This document shows positions 17,012 through 29,075 of a DNA stretch of 64,000 nt, one piece after another; position 1 is the stretch's first letter, and each line of letters starts with the position of its first letter. The translations under genes were made by a program, and so were the position numbers. The notes under the pieces were generated by a model. That model worked only from the letters and a program-made list of their open reading frames with translations, made no database searches and had not been told where the DNA came from. Where the stretch lies: the NCBI GenBank assembly GCA_965248805.1, contig CBDFKJ010000009.1, forward strand, positions 1,178,001 through 1,242,000. Direction: 5' to 3'. Source of the DNA: CBDFKJ01 sp965248805. GTDB lineage: Bacteria; Pseudomonadota; Alphaproteobacteria; UBA6615.

Positions 17012-17953
17012 ATGCGGCGTATCTTGGTCATCGGCGCGGCCGGACAGATCGGCACCGATCTGACGCCGGCACTACGCGCGCGGGTCGGCGCCGACCATGT
17101 CGTCGCCGCCGGGCGGCACACGCCGTCGCCGGAGTTTCGCGACGCCGGTCCCTTCGAACGGATCGACGCCACCGACCGCGCCGCCCTGCGTTCGGTCGTC
17201 GACAAGCACGACGTCGGGGCGATCTACCATCTGGCGGCGCTGATGTCGGCCGACGCGGAACAGAACCCGCATTTGGCGTGGCGGGTCAACATGGACAGTC
17301 TGAAGAACGTACTCGATCTGGCGGTCGAGCTGAAACTGGATCAGGTTTCCTGGCCCAGCTCGATCGGCGTGTTCGGGCCGACGACGCCGCGCCAGGACAC
17401 GCCGCAACGCACTGTACTGGAGCCCACGACCCTATACGGCGTTAGCAAGCTGGCGGGCGAGCATTTGTGCCACTACTACTATCTGAAGTACGGCCTCGAC
17501 GTGCGCAGCCTGCGCTATCCCGGCTTGATCACCTACAAAACGTACTCGGGCGGCGGCACCACCGACTACGCGGTGGAGATGTTCATCGAAGCGATCAAGT
17601 CCGGTCGCTACACTTGCTTCGTCACGCCCGAGACCCGATTGCCGATGATGTACATGGACGACGCGGTGCGCGCGACCGTCGAGTTGATGGTCGCCGATGC
17701 GTCCGCGATCTCGGTGCGCACCAGCTACAACGTATCGGCGATGAGCTTCAGCGCCGGCGAACTCGCCGCCGAAGTGGCGCGGCGGGTCGATGGGTTCAGC
17801 TGCGACTTCGAGCCGGATTTTCGTCAGGCCATCGCCGACTCCTGGCCTGAGAGCATCGACGACAGCGCCGCCCGCCACGATTGGGGCTGGTCGGCGCGCG
17901 TCGATCTGCCGGCGCTCGCCGAGACTATGCTCGTCGGCCTGCGCGCCCGCTAG
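17012..17953 (+). CDS. L-threonine 3-dehydrogenase, SDR/epimerase type
   Basis: 313 residues from ATG 17012. The NAD motif GAAGQIG is near the N-terminus, SSIGVFGPTTP and the catalytic YGVSK follow, then RSLRYPGLITYKTYSGGGTT and LPMMYMDDAVRATVELM. These are characteristic of the short-chain, epimerase-like threonine dehydrogenases that oxidise L-threonine to 2-amino-3-ketobutyrate. No kbl ligase gene is adjacent. An IS630 element has landed exactly in the TAG stop codon (TA 17951-17952); the stop is preserved, so the protein is intact. Confidence 0.88.
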   Translation: MRRILVIGAAGQIGTDLTPALRARVGADHVVAAGRHTPSPEFRDAGPFERIDATDRAALRSVVDKHDVGAIYHLAALMSADAEQNPHLAWRVNMDSLKNVLDLAVELKLDQVSWPSSIGVFGPTTPRQDTPQRTVLEPTTLYGVSKLAGEHLCHYYYLKYGLDVRSLRYPGLITYKTYSGGGTTDYAVEMFIEAIKSGRYTCFVTPETRLPMMYMDDAVRATVELMVADASAISVRTSYNVSAMSFSAGELAAEVARRVDGFSCDFEPDFRQAIADSWPESIDDSAARHDWGWSARVDLPALAETMLVGLRAR

Positions 17954-19032
17954 TGGATTGATTCCAACGTTTGGAACCCTCGGTTTCGGGCTGCGATGAT
18001 GTCGTCGGGGTCGGCTTTCGATATGAATGGCTGTGGGTTGGCCGCATTGTATTCGCGGACGAAGCGGTTGATTGCGGCCTGGAGATCGACGACGGAATGG
18101 AAGACGCCGTGCTTGAGCCGCCGCCGGGTGAGTTTTGCGAAGAAGCCCTCGACGGCATTGAGCCACGAGCAGGAGGTCGGTGTGAAGTGGAAAGTCCAGC
18201 GCGGATGGCGGGCGAGCCAGGCGCGGACCTTGTCCTTGTTGTGCGCCGCGTAGTTGTCGACGATCGCGTGGATGGCCTTGTCCGCCGGCACCGTGCGCTC
18301 GATGCGGTTGAGGAAGCGGATGAACTCCTGATGGCGGTGGCGCTGCATGTTCTGGCCGATCACCGTTCCGTCCAGAACGTTGAGCGCCGCAAACAGCGTG
18401 GTCGTGCCGTGCCGTTTGTAGTCATGGTGCCGGCGCGTCCCTTCTTCATCGGCAGACCGGCGGTCGAGCGCCTGGATCTGTGACTTCTCATCGATCGACA
18501 ACACCACCGCATGGGCCGGCGGGTCGACATACAGGCCGACGATATCGGTGAGTTTCTCGGCGAAGGCAGGGTCGGTCGACAGCTTGAAGTTGCGCCAGCG
18601 GTGCGGGCTGAGACCGTGAGCCTTCCAGATCGCCTGCACCGTCGAGGCGGCAATACCGGCCGCCCTGGCCATCGCGCGCAACGTCCAGTGGGTCGCCTCA
18701 AACGGCGGCGGTTGCTGCGTCAGGCGCACGATCTCGGCGACACGATCGAGCGGGACCGGCGCCTTGCCGGGCGGACGGGACTTGTCGCGAAGCAGGCCGC
18801 CGACACCCTCGTGCATGAACCGCTCTTGCCAGCGCCACACGCAGGTCTTGGACTTGCCGGTCTCGGTCATGATCGCCGAGGTGCCCAGACCCTCGCCGCT
18901 GAGAAGGACAATATGTGCCCGCCAGACGTGTTTCTGCGGGCTCTTGGGATCCGCGACGACCGCGCGCAATCGCTGACGGTCGCCGGCGGATAGGGTGAAG
19001 GAGATTCCACTGCGCATGCGCCAGATTCGCAT
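17950..19032 (-). CDS. IS630-family transposase, intact
   Basis: 360 residues (MRIWRMRSGISFTLSAGDR). An N-terminal helix-turn-helix region (GLGTSAIMTETGKSKTCVWR) is followed by the DDE domain: VVLSIDEKSQIQAL (Asp), HAIVDNYAAHNKDKVRAWL (Asp) and SWLNAVEGFFAKLTRRRL (Glu). The stop TAG is formed with the TA target site. It is the likely source of transposase for the two frameshifted copies elsewhere in the window. Confidence 0.92.
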   Translation of the reverse strand: MRIWRMRSGISFTLSAGDRQRLRAVVADPKSPQKHVWRAHIVLLSGEGLGTSAIMTETGKSKTCVWRWQERFMHEGVGGLLRDKSRPPGKAPVPLDRVAEIVRLTQQPPPFEATHWTLRAMARAAGIAASTVQAIWKAHGLSPHRWRNFKLSTDPAFAEKLTDIVGLYVDPPAHAVVLSIDEKSQIQALDRRSADEEGTRRHHDYKRHGTTTLFAALNVLDGTVIGQNMQRHRHQEFIRFLNRIERTVPADKAIHAIVDNYAAHNKDKVRAWLARHPRWTFHFTPTSCSWLNAVEGFFAKLTRRRLKHGVFHSVVDLQAAINRFVREYNAANPQPFISKADPDDIIAARNRGFQTLESIH

Positions 19033-19086
19033 AACACAGCAAAATACGGAATCCCAATTCGGACTCTTTCATTCCGATCAATCCAC
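17953..19086. mobile_element. IS630-family element, copy 1 (1134 bp, intact)
   Basis: The termini share GTGGATTGAT as inverted repeats and are flanked by TA at 17951-17952 and 19087-19088, as expected for IS630. Near-identical copies lie at 49874-51009 and 55991-57131. This is the only copy whose transposase frame is uninterrupted. Confidence 0.92.
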
Positions 19087-19121
19087 TAGGAATCTCACGG
19101 TGAAATGATGGACAAGGTCTA

Positions 19122-20071
19122 AGAGCCGTTCCGGGAAGTAGAGATTCACGAGCAAGGGCTTGGCCGGGTCAAGCGTCGCAGCATGATGCGGATCATGGCG
19201 AGGTGGATGAAAGCGACGACAGAACGGACGTGGCGTTCGAAGTCGCGCGCCAGCCGGCGGCAACGGACGATCCAGGCGAAGGTGCGCTCGACGATCCAGC
19301 GCTTCGGCAGCACCTCGAAGCGCGGCACGCTGTTGCGCTTGACGATCTCCAGCCGCCAGGCGCCGGTCTTCGCCACCACGGCAGCCATCTTTGGTCCCTG
19401 GTAGCCGCCGTCGGCGTAGATCACCTCGATGAACGGAAACAGCCGGCGTGTCCGGCGCAGCAGTGTGGCCGCGCCATCGCGGTCCTGCACGTTGCCGGGA
19501 TGCACGACGAGGCCCAGCATCAGGCCGAGCGTATCGACCAGGATGTGCCGCTTGCGGCCGGTGAGCTTCTTGCCCGCGTCGAAGCCCTGCGGATCGATCG
19601 ACGCCCCCCTTTTTGCGCCGCTTTGGCGCTCTGGCTGTCGATGATGGCCGCGCTCGGACTGGCTTCGCGGCCCGCGCGCTCGCGCACCGCCACGTAGAGC
19701 TCATGATGGATGCGAGCCAGGGTGCCGTCCCATTCCCACAGGTCGAAGTAGTCGTACACCGTGCTCTTCGGCGGCAGGTCCTTGGGCAGCGCGGTCCACT
19801 GGCAGCCGGTCGACAGCACGTAGAAGATGCCGTTCAGGACTTCGCGGACATCGACCGTCCGCTTACGCCCACCGTGCTTCGCCGGTGGGATCAGCGGCTC
19901 GATCAGCGCCCATTCGGCGTCGGTCAGATCACTCGGATAGCGAAGCCGGCCACGGTCGGCGGCCGCGCGGTGTTCAGGCTTCCACATCGGGCACCCCAAA
20001 GCAGTTGGACAGGCGACAGACAATAAAACACAACCGATTCCGACGACTCAAAAACTTTCCGGAACCGCTCT
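19122..20071. mobile_element. IS5-family element with two-frame transposase, 950 bp
   Basis: The ends are inverted repeats (AGAGCCGTTCCGGGAAGT left, AGAGCGGTTCCGGAAAGT right, read inward) flanked by TA. It lies only 35 bp from the IS630 copy at 17953-19086 and cuts off the start of the cNMP-binding gene at 20074. Confidence 0.82.
19146..19987 (-). CDS. IS5-family transposase made by -1 frameshift
   Basis: OrfA starts MWKPEHRAAADRGRLRYPSD (ATG 19987) with the DUF4096-type N-terminus DLTDAEWALIEPLIPPAKHG and the first catalytic Asp in AAIIDSQSAKAAQKGG. At the A5G6 run (minus strand, 19604-19614) a -1 slip leads to GASIDPQGFDAGKKLTGRKR and on to YADGGYQGPKM (second Asp) and WIVERTFAWIVRCRRLARD (Glu). 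The slip site and overlap are typical of programmed frameshifting in this group, so the element may be active. Confidence 0.82.
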
Positions 20072-20073
20072 TA

Positions 20074-20715
20074 GTTGCGGAGGTCGCCGGCTATGTGGCG
20101 GCGTTGCTCGTCTTCGCGACATTCTACATGAGAACTATTGTGCCGCTGCGAGTCACTGGAACTATCAGTAATTGCGCGTTCATTACTTATGCTTTGATCG
20201 ACGGATTGGTGCCGATTCTGGTTTTGCACAGCTCATTGCTTGTGCTTAACGGATTCCATCTTGTGCAGATCCGCCGAACGATCGCGCAAATGCGCGCAGC
20301 GGTCAGTTCCGACCTTTCGCTCGATGCATTGCTGCCGCTCATGACGAAACGGCACTGCAACGCCGGACAGGTCCTATTTCGCAAGGGCGAGCATGCGAAC
20401 GAGCTCATTTATGTGCTCAATGGCACAATCAGGGTCGCGGAAATTGAGCTCAAATTGGGCAGTGGCGATATGTTGGGCAAAATCAGCATGTTTTCGCCGA
20501 GCAAAGAACGCACGGCGACCGCAATTTGCGAGACCGATGTCGAATTGCTCTGCATGACCGACGAAAGAGTGTTGCAGCTCTACTATCAGAACCCGAATTT
20601 CGGGCTTTACTTGGTGCAGTTGATTACGCAACGGCTTATTCAAAACTATTCGGTGCTGGAGGTGTCCTTCTATGCGAAGCCGCTCCTGGGGGAAGCGGTC
20701 ACCGGTCACGCCTGA
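20074..20715 (+). pseudogene. Membrane protein with cyclic-nucleotide-binding domain, 5' end lost to an IS
   Basis: The frame enters directly from the IS end and reads VAEVAGYVAALLVFATFYMR, three membrane segments, then a cNMP-binding/Crp-type beta barrel: HCNAGQVLFRKGEHANELIY, GDMLGKISMFSPSKERTATA. An ATG ATG GAC AAG GTC stretch lies just left of the IS (19106-19120) and may be the original start. Simple excision leaves a stop or wrong register, so the 5' end is damaged. It may have been an effector for the cAMP cyclase at 12978-15318. Confidence 0.65.
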
Positions 20716-20856
20716 TCCGCGTTATCCGATCTGAAGAAGGCTTGACCCGCTAAAAGGCCGACGTCCCGAGCGCTTTAGCGCTTGGTTCGAACTGGGACGT
20801 ACCCGTCGCTCCTGGCAACTGCCGCGGGGCCGTGCTATGGCCCCACGGCGATTCTC

Positions 20857-24200
<3,344 letters not shown>

Positions 24201-24204
<4 letters not shown>

Positions 24205-24677
24205 ACAAAGTACCAATGACATCGGCCGGTTACGAGCGGCTGCAAGAAGAGCTGAAACAACTCAAGACGGTCCAGCGGCCCGGCGTGATCAGCGCCCTGG
24301 CTGCGGCCCGCGAGCATGGTGATTTGGCGGAGAACGCCGAATACCATGCGGCGCGCGATCGCCAGAGTTTCATTGAGGGGCGGATCGCCGAGTTGGAGGA
24401 CATGACAAAGCGCGCCGAGGTGATCGATGTCGCGCGCCTGTCCGGCGGCGACACCATCCGTTTCGGCGCCACGGTGACCCTGGCCGACGAGGAATCGGAC
24501 GAGAAGGTCACCTACCAGATCGTCGGCGAGATCGAGGCGGACGTGAACCGGGGTCGGCTGGCGGTAACCTCACCCTTGGCGCGCGCCATCATCGGTCGCC
24601 GCAAGGGCGACAGCGTCGAGGTCGAAAGTCCGCGCGGCAGCCGCTATTACGAGATTAAGCGCGTCGCATTCAAGTAG
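24201..24677 (+). CDS. greA: Transcription elongation factor GreA
   Basis: 158 residues. The ATG overlaps the carB stop (ATGA). The N-terminal coiled coil (GYERLQEELKQLKTVQRPGV and HGDLAENAEYHAARDRQSFI, with the acidic tip) and the C-terminal FKBP-like domain (SPLARAIIGRRKGDSVEVE) are complete. It rescues backtracked RNA polymerase by stimulating transcript cleavage. Its last 8 bp overlap the convergent regulator gene. Confidence 0.96.
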
Positions 24678-25179
24678 CATGCGCGGCTGGCTCGGCCGCC
24701 GGCATCTCGTCCAGCGGCACGCCCGGCGCATCCTTGGCCGATCGGATGACCTGAAATGTGGAAACCTGTGTAACATTTGGCGCATCGGTCAGGCGCGTGG
24801 TCACGTCGTTCTCGTGCGGCGTATTGCGGGCCACGACCTTGAGCAGGAAATCGCCGCCGCCCCGAATCATGTGGCACTCGCGCACTTCGGGCCAGCCGTT
24901 GACCAGGTCCTCGAATGCGGTCAGCACCGGCTGCGATTGGCTGGAGAGCCCAACGACCGCGAAGAACATAACCTCGAAACCCAATAGCGCGGGATCGAGG
25001 TCGGCATGGAAGCCCCGGATGTACCCCGCCTCCTCCAACGCCCGGACACGGCGTAGGCACGGCGGCGCCGAGATGCCGGCGCGCTGTGCCAGCTCGACGT
25101 TGGTCATGCGACCGTTTTCCTGCAAATCGAGGAGAATGCGACGGTCGATGCGGTCGAGTTTGGCGTGGCGTTTTGGCAT
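24670..25179 (-). CDS. Lrp/AsnC family transcriptional regulator
   Basis: 169 residues. The winged-helix N-terminus reads LDRIDRRILLDLQENGRMTN and VELAQRAGISAPPCLRRVRA; a RAM effector-binding domain (FFAVVGLSSQS, VRECHMIRGGGDFLLKVVA) follows. These regulators respond to amino acids and act as dimers or octamers. The gene is divergent from the PhyH-hpn operon, separated by 104 bp, so it may control itself or that operon; no operator was identified. Confidence 0.92.
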   Translation of the reverse strand: MPKRHAKLDRIDRRILLDLQENGRMTNVELAQRAGISAPPCLRRVRALEEAGYIRGFHADLDPALLGFEVMFFAVVGLSSQSQPVLTAFEDLVNGWPEVRECHMIRGGGDFLLKVVARNTPHENDVTTRLTDAPNVTQVSTFQVIRSAKDAPGVPLDEMPAAEPAAHAT

Positions 25180-25283
25180 CGCCCCGCAGGTGGTTTATGT
25201 CCGAAACCGGTTCGCTATATTCTTACCAAGCGATTCATCGTAACATCCCATCAGCGTATTGCAATCGGCGTTGACGCGTCACC

Positions 25284-26051
25284 TTGTCGACACCCGACCT
25301 GAGTCACTCCGATCTCGTCGCCGCCTTCGGGCGCGACGGTTTCGCCTGCGCACACGGGCTGTTGGATGCGGCCGCTGTGCGCGACCTGGCGTCGTATTGT
25401 GATGAGCTGCAGGCGTGGCCGGAGGCGCCGGGCAAATACATGAAGTACTACGAGGACAGCCGACTGCAGCCGGCTCGGCGCGTACTGTCGCGGATCGAGA
25501 ATTTCTGCCTTTATCACCCGGCGTTCAATGCGCTCGTGCACGATCGCCGTTTGATGGGTTGCGTCGAGGCATTGTTCGGCGAACCGGCGGTCCTGTTCAA
25601 GGACAAGATCAACTTCAAGCTACCGGGTAGCGACGGGTTCAAGGCGCACCAGGATGCGCAAGCCGGCTGGGACCGCTACGCCGCGTACTACATTACGGCC
25701 TTGGTCAGCATCGATGCGGCGACGGTTGGAAACGGATGTCTTGAGATGGCGGCGGGCCGGCACCGGCAGGGGCTCATTGGCTGGATGTGGGAACCGCTGA
25801 GCGATGCCGAGGTCGATCCTGCTCTGTATGTGCCCCATCCGACGGCGCCGGGCGATGTGATCTTGTTTGATTCCTTCGCACCGCACCGTTCTGCACCCAA
25901 CATGAGCGCAGCACCTCGGCGCGTGCTTTATCTCACCTACAATCGGCGGTCCGATGGCGACCACCGCGAGCACTACTACGCCGACAAGCGCATGAGCTAT
26001 CCCCCCGACTGCGAACGTGAGCCGGGCAAGAACTACGCGTTCAAGGTCTAG
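25284..26051 (+). CDS. PhyH-family Fe(II)/2-oxoglutarate dioxygenase
   Basis: 255 residues from TTG 25284. The iron-binding HxD is in FKAHQDAQAGWDRYAAYYIT, the distal His is in LFDSFAPHRSAPNMS, and a 2-oxoglutarate-binding Arg follows in RRVLYLTYNRR. The family hydroxylates acyl chains, phosphonates, ectoine and other small molecules. It lies 4 bp before hpnB, so it probably belongs to the hopanoid operon. The phosphonate genes 15 kb away make a PhnY-like role on 2-aminoethylphosphonate another option. The substrate is not resolvable from sequence. Confidence 0.8.
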   Translation: MSTPDLSHSDLVAAFGRDGFACAHGLLDAAAVRDLASYCDELQAWPEAPGKYMKYYEDSRLQPARRVLSRIENFCLYHPAFNALVHDRRLMGCVEALFGEPAVLFKDKINFKLPGSDGFKAHQDAQAGWDRYAAYYITALVSIDAATVGNGCLEMAAGRHRQGLIGWMWEPLSDAEVDPALYVPHPTAPGDVILFDSFAPHRSAPNMSAAPRRVLYLTYNRRSDGDHREHYYADKRMSYPPDCEREPGKNYAFKV

Positions 26052-26055
26052 GCGG

Positions 26056-27241
26056 ATGCTGCTGACGCTTGCCGCGCTTGCCGGTGCGATTTGGGTCTAT
26101 CTGCGGGCGGCGCGCGGCGGTTTCTGGCGCGCCGATAGTCGCTTGCCCAACCAACTTTCCGAGCCGCCGAACTGGCCCGACGTCGTTGCCGTCGTGCCGG
26201 CCCGCGACGAGGCGCCGGTGATCGGTCGGACATTGCAGATGCTGCTGGAGCAGGACTATCCGGGGGCGCTGTCGGTCATCGTCGTCGATGACCACAGCGG
26301 CGATGGCACGGCGACGGTGGTCGACGAGATCGCGCGCGGCAAGGCCGCACGTGGGCGTCTGACGATCATCCAATCCGATCCGCTGCCGGCCGGCTGGGCG
26401 GGCAAAGTGTGGGCGCTGGCGCAGGGCGTATCGGCGTCCGCGATCGTGCCCAACAAACGTCGCTATCTTCTCCGACGCCGACGTAGCACATGTGCCGTCC
26501 ACGCTTCGGCGCCTCGTTGCACTCGCAGAGCGAGATGATCTCGACCTCGCGTCCCTGATGGTAATGCTGCGCTGCATCACCGCGTGGGAGCGCCTCCTGA
26601 TCCCGCCGTTCGTGTTCTTTTTCCAAAAGCTCTATCCGTTCGCCTGGGTGAACGATCAGTCCCGCTCGACCGCTGCGGCTGCCGGCGGCTGCGTCCTGCT
26701 GCGCCGCGCTGCTCTCGAACGCGCAGGCGGACTGGCGCAAATCCGTGGAGCGCTGATCGACGACTGCGGCTTGGCGAGCCTGATCAAGGCGAGGGGACGC
26801 GACGGCGGCGGCCGGCTGTGGCTGGGGCTCACCGGCGATTCGGAAAGCGTCCGCGGCTACGACGGACTCGGGCCCATCTGGCGGATGGTCACCCGCAGCG
26901 CTTAAACGCAGCTCGATCAATCGCCGTGGCAATTGATGGGCACGGTCATCGGCATGGCCGTGATGTATGGCGCGCCGCCGATGATCGCGATCGGTTGGTT
27001 ATGGCACCAACAAGCGCCGGCTGGTGCGGCGGCGCTTTTAGCGTGGGCACTCATGGCGGCCGCTATCGCTCCGACCTTGCGGCTTTATGATCAGCCGCCG
27101 TGGCGCGGGCCGCTGCTTCCGGCGGCTGCGGTGATTTACGTGATGATGACCGTCGGCTCGGCGTGGGCACATTGGCGCGGGCGCGGCGGCGCCTGGAAAG
27201 GGCGGTTGGGCCCGAGCGGGGCGCAGGAACATGTCGGCTGA
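26056..27241 (+). pseudogene. hpnB: Hopanoid-associated glycosyltransferase HpnB, decayed
   Basis: ATG 26056 starts a membrane-anchored GT2 protein with VVAVVPARDEAPVIGRTLQM and VIVVDDHSGDGT. The frame shifts at about 26440-26460; the next frame continues from the DxD region (IFSDADVAHVPSTLRRLV) through WERLLIPPFVFFFQKLYPF and GCVLLRRAALERAGG. An in-frame TAA at 26903-26905 replaces a residue where homologues continue (TRSA-stop-TQLDQSPW). The C-terminal membrane helices are still readable to 27241. HpnB is found in many hopanoid loci but its reaction is not established. Confidence 0.85.
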
Positions 27242-28118
27242 GGCGATTGAAACACCTACCGGCAAGGGCACCGGCGACGAGAACTTCCCGGTCGGATCCT
27301 GGCTGCTGCCGGCGAGGCTGCGACCGCACGTGGCCGCCTTCTACGCGTTCGCGCGCGCCGCCGACGACATTGCCGACAACCGGGACTTGGCGCCGGATGA
27401 TAAGATCGCTCGATTGGATCGGTTCGAGGCGGCGCTGCTGGGCCGCGATGACGACCCGGCGTTGGCCAAGGCGCATCGGTTGGCCGACAGCCTGGCGGCG
27501 ACGGGCGTCACGACGCGGCACGGCGTGGACCTGTTGGCGGCGTTCAAGCAGGATGCCACCAAGCTGCGCTATGCCGATTGGACGGATCTGATGGGCTATT
27601 GCGAATTGTCGGCGAACCCTGTGGGCCGATTCCTGCTCGACCTCCATGGCGAAGCCCGGTCGGGCTACTCGGCCTCCGACGCGCTCTGCAGCACGCTACA
27701 GGTATTGAACCACCTGCAGGACGTGAAGGCCGACTATGCGCGGTTGGATCGGGTCTATCTGCCGCAAGACTGGCTGCAAGCCGAGGGTCTCGGCGTTGAC
27801 GCGCTCGGGCGCACCCACACGGACGTGCGGGTGCGTCGGGTGCTCGATCACTGCCTGGCGGCCACTGATGGGCTGTTGATGCGCGCCGCCGATCTGCCCG
27901 ATCGGCTGGCGAGCCACCGTCTGGCCATGGAGTCGGCGGCCATCATTCGGTTGGCGCGCGATCTGAGCGCGCTCCTGCGCGTCGGCGATCCCTTGGCCGG
28001 GCGGGTCGCAGCCTCGAAGGGCGCGTTCGTGCTGCAGGCCGCGGTCGGCGTCGGGGCTTCGCTGCTGCGACGGTTTGCCGGTATTGGCCGTCAGCTGCGC
28101 GCCGCGCCGCCCGGCTGA
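27231..28118 (+). CDS. hpnC: Squalene synthase HpnC (hydroxysqualene-forming)
   Basis: 295 residues. All-alpha squalene/phytoene synthase fold with the first Asp-rich motif FYAFARAADDIADNRD and the second in LNHLQDVKADYARLDRVYLP. The N-terminal DENFPVGSWLLPARLRPHV matches HpnC. In the three-enzyme bacterial squalene route HpnD makes presqualene diphosphate, HpnC converts it to hydroxysqualene and HpnE reduces that to squalene. It overlaps the hpnB remnant by 11 bp. Confidence 0.93.
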   Translation: MSAEAIETPTGKGTGDENFPVGSWLLPARLRPHVAAFYAFARAADDIADNRDLAPDDKIARLDRFEAALLGRDDDPALAKAHRLADSLAATGVTTRHGVDLLAAFKQDATKLRYADWTDLMGYCELSANPVGRFLLDLHGEARSGYSASDALCSTLQVLNHLQDVKADYARLDRVYLPQDWLQAEGLGVDALGRTHTDVRVRRVLDHCLAATDGLLMRAADLPDRLASHRLAMESAAIIRLARDLSALLRVGDPLAGRVAASKGAFVLQAAVGVGASLLRRFAGIGRQLRAAPPG

Positions 28119-28137
28119 TACCGTGGCCGCACCCGCC

Positions 28138-29001
28138 ATGACCGAAGCCAGCATCTGGCCGCCCGACGCCGCGGCCGTCAGTCATGTCCGTGACATCGTC
28201 AAGCGCTCGGGCACCACATTTCACTGGGGCATGCGCCTGCTACCGGCCAACCGCAGGGCCGCGATGTACGCCCTGTACGCCTTCTGTCGCGAGGTCGATG
28301 ACATCGCCGACGCGCCCGGCGACCTCGATCAACGCCGCGACCGTCTCGACGCATGGCGGACCGAGATCGATCGCCTGTATGCGGGTACGCCGAGTACGCC
28401 CATCGGTCGTGCGCTGGCCGAGCCGGTTGCGCGGCATGTGTTACCGCAAGAGGAATTTCTGGCGATTATCGACGGCATGGCGACGGACCTCGACGGCGAC
28501 ATGGTGGCGCCGACGGAGGCGGATCTGGATGCCTATTGCCGGCGCGTCGCCGGAGCCGTCGGTTTGTTGTCAGTACGCATATTCGGCGCCGATGGTGCGG
28601 CGGCGGATGAAATCGCGGTCGAACTGGGCCGGGCGCTTCAGCTCACCAACATCCTGCGGGATATGGCCGAAGACGGCGAGCGGGGGCGTCTGTATTTGCC
28701 AAGGGAACGGCTGGCCGCCCATGCCATCGCCCCGACCACGCCGGCGGCCGTTCTGGCGCACCCCAATCTGCCGCGTGTCTGCTCAGAGGTCGCCGGACAG
28801 GCGCGCGAGGCGTTCGCCCGGGTCCGTGCGCTGCTTGGCCATGCCGATCGCCGACGCTTGCGGCCCTGCATCGTCATGATGGAAATGTATGTACGCGTAC
28901 TGGTCCGTCTGGAGCAGCGGGGCTGGAGCGATATCGGCCGGCGGGTTGCTGTGCCACACCTGGAGAAGCTGTGGATCGTGCTACGCCACGGTCTGATCTA
29001 A
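28138..29001 (+). CDS. hpnD: Presqualene diphosphate synthase HpnD
   Basis: 287 residues from ATG 28138. It carries SGTTFHWGMRLLPANRRAAM, the first Asp-rich motif YAFCREVDDIADAPGD, and the second in ALQLTNILRDMAEDGERGRLYLP. It condenses two farnesyl diphosphates to presqualene diphosphate for HpnC. A GTG at 28123 is an alternative start. hpnE, which usually follows, is absent; shc comes next after 74 bp. Confidence 0.93.
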   Translation: MTEASIWPPDAAAVSHVRDIVKRSGTTFHWGMRLLPANRRAAMYALYAFCREVDDIADAPGDLDQRRDRLDAWRTEIDRLYAGTPSTPIGRALAEPVARHVLPQEEFLAIIDGMATDLDGDMVAPTEADLDAYCRRVAGAVGLLSVRIFGADGAAADEIAVELGRALQLTNILRDMAEDGERGRLYLPRERLAAHAIAPTTPAAVLAHPNLPRVCSEVAGQAREAFARVRALLGHADRRRLRPCIVMMEMYVRVLVRLEQRGWSDIGRRVAVPHLEKLWIVLRHGLI

Positions 29002-29075
29002 TTTTCGCCAATCCACTTTGCTTGCATCTGAGTCGTTGAGATATCCTGTATGCTTCGACACAGCATGGACGCTCG

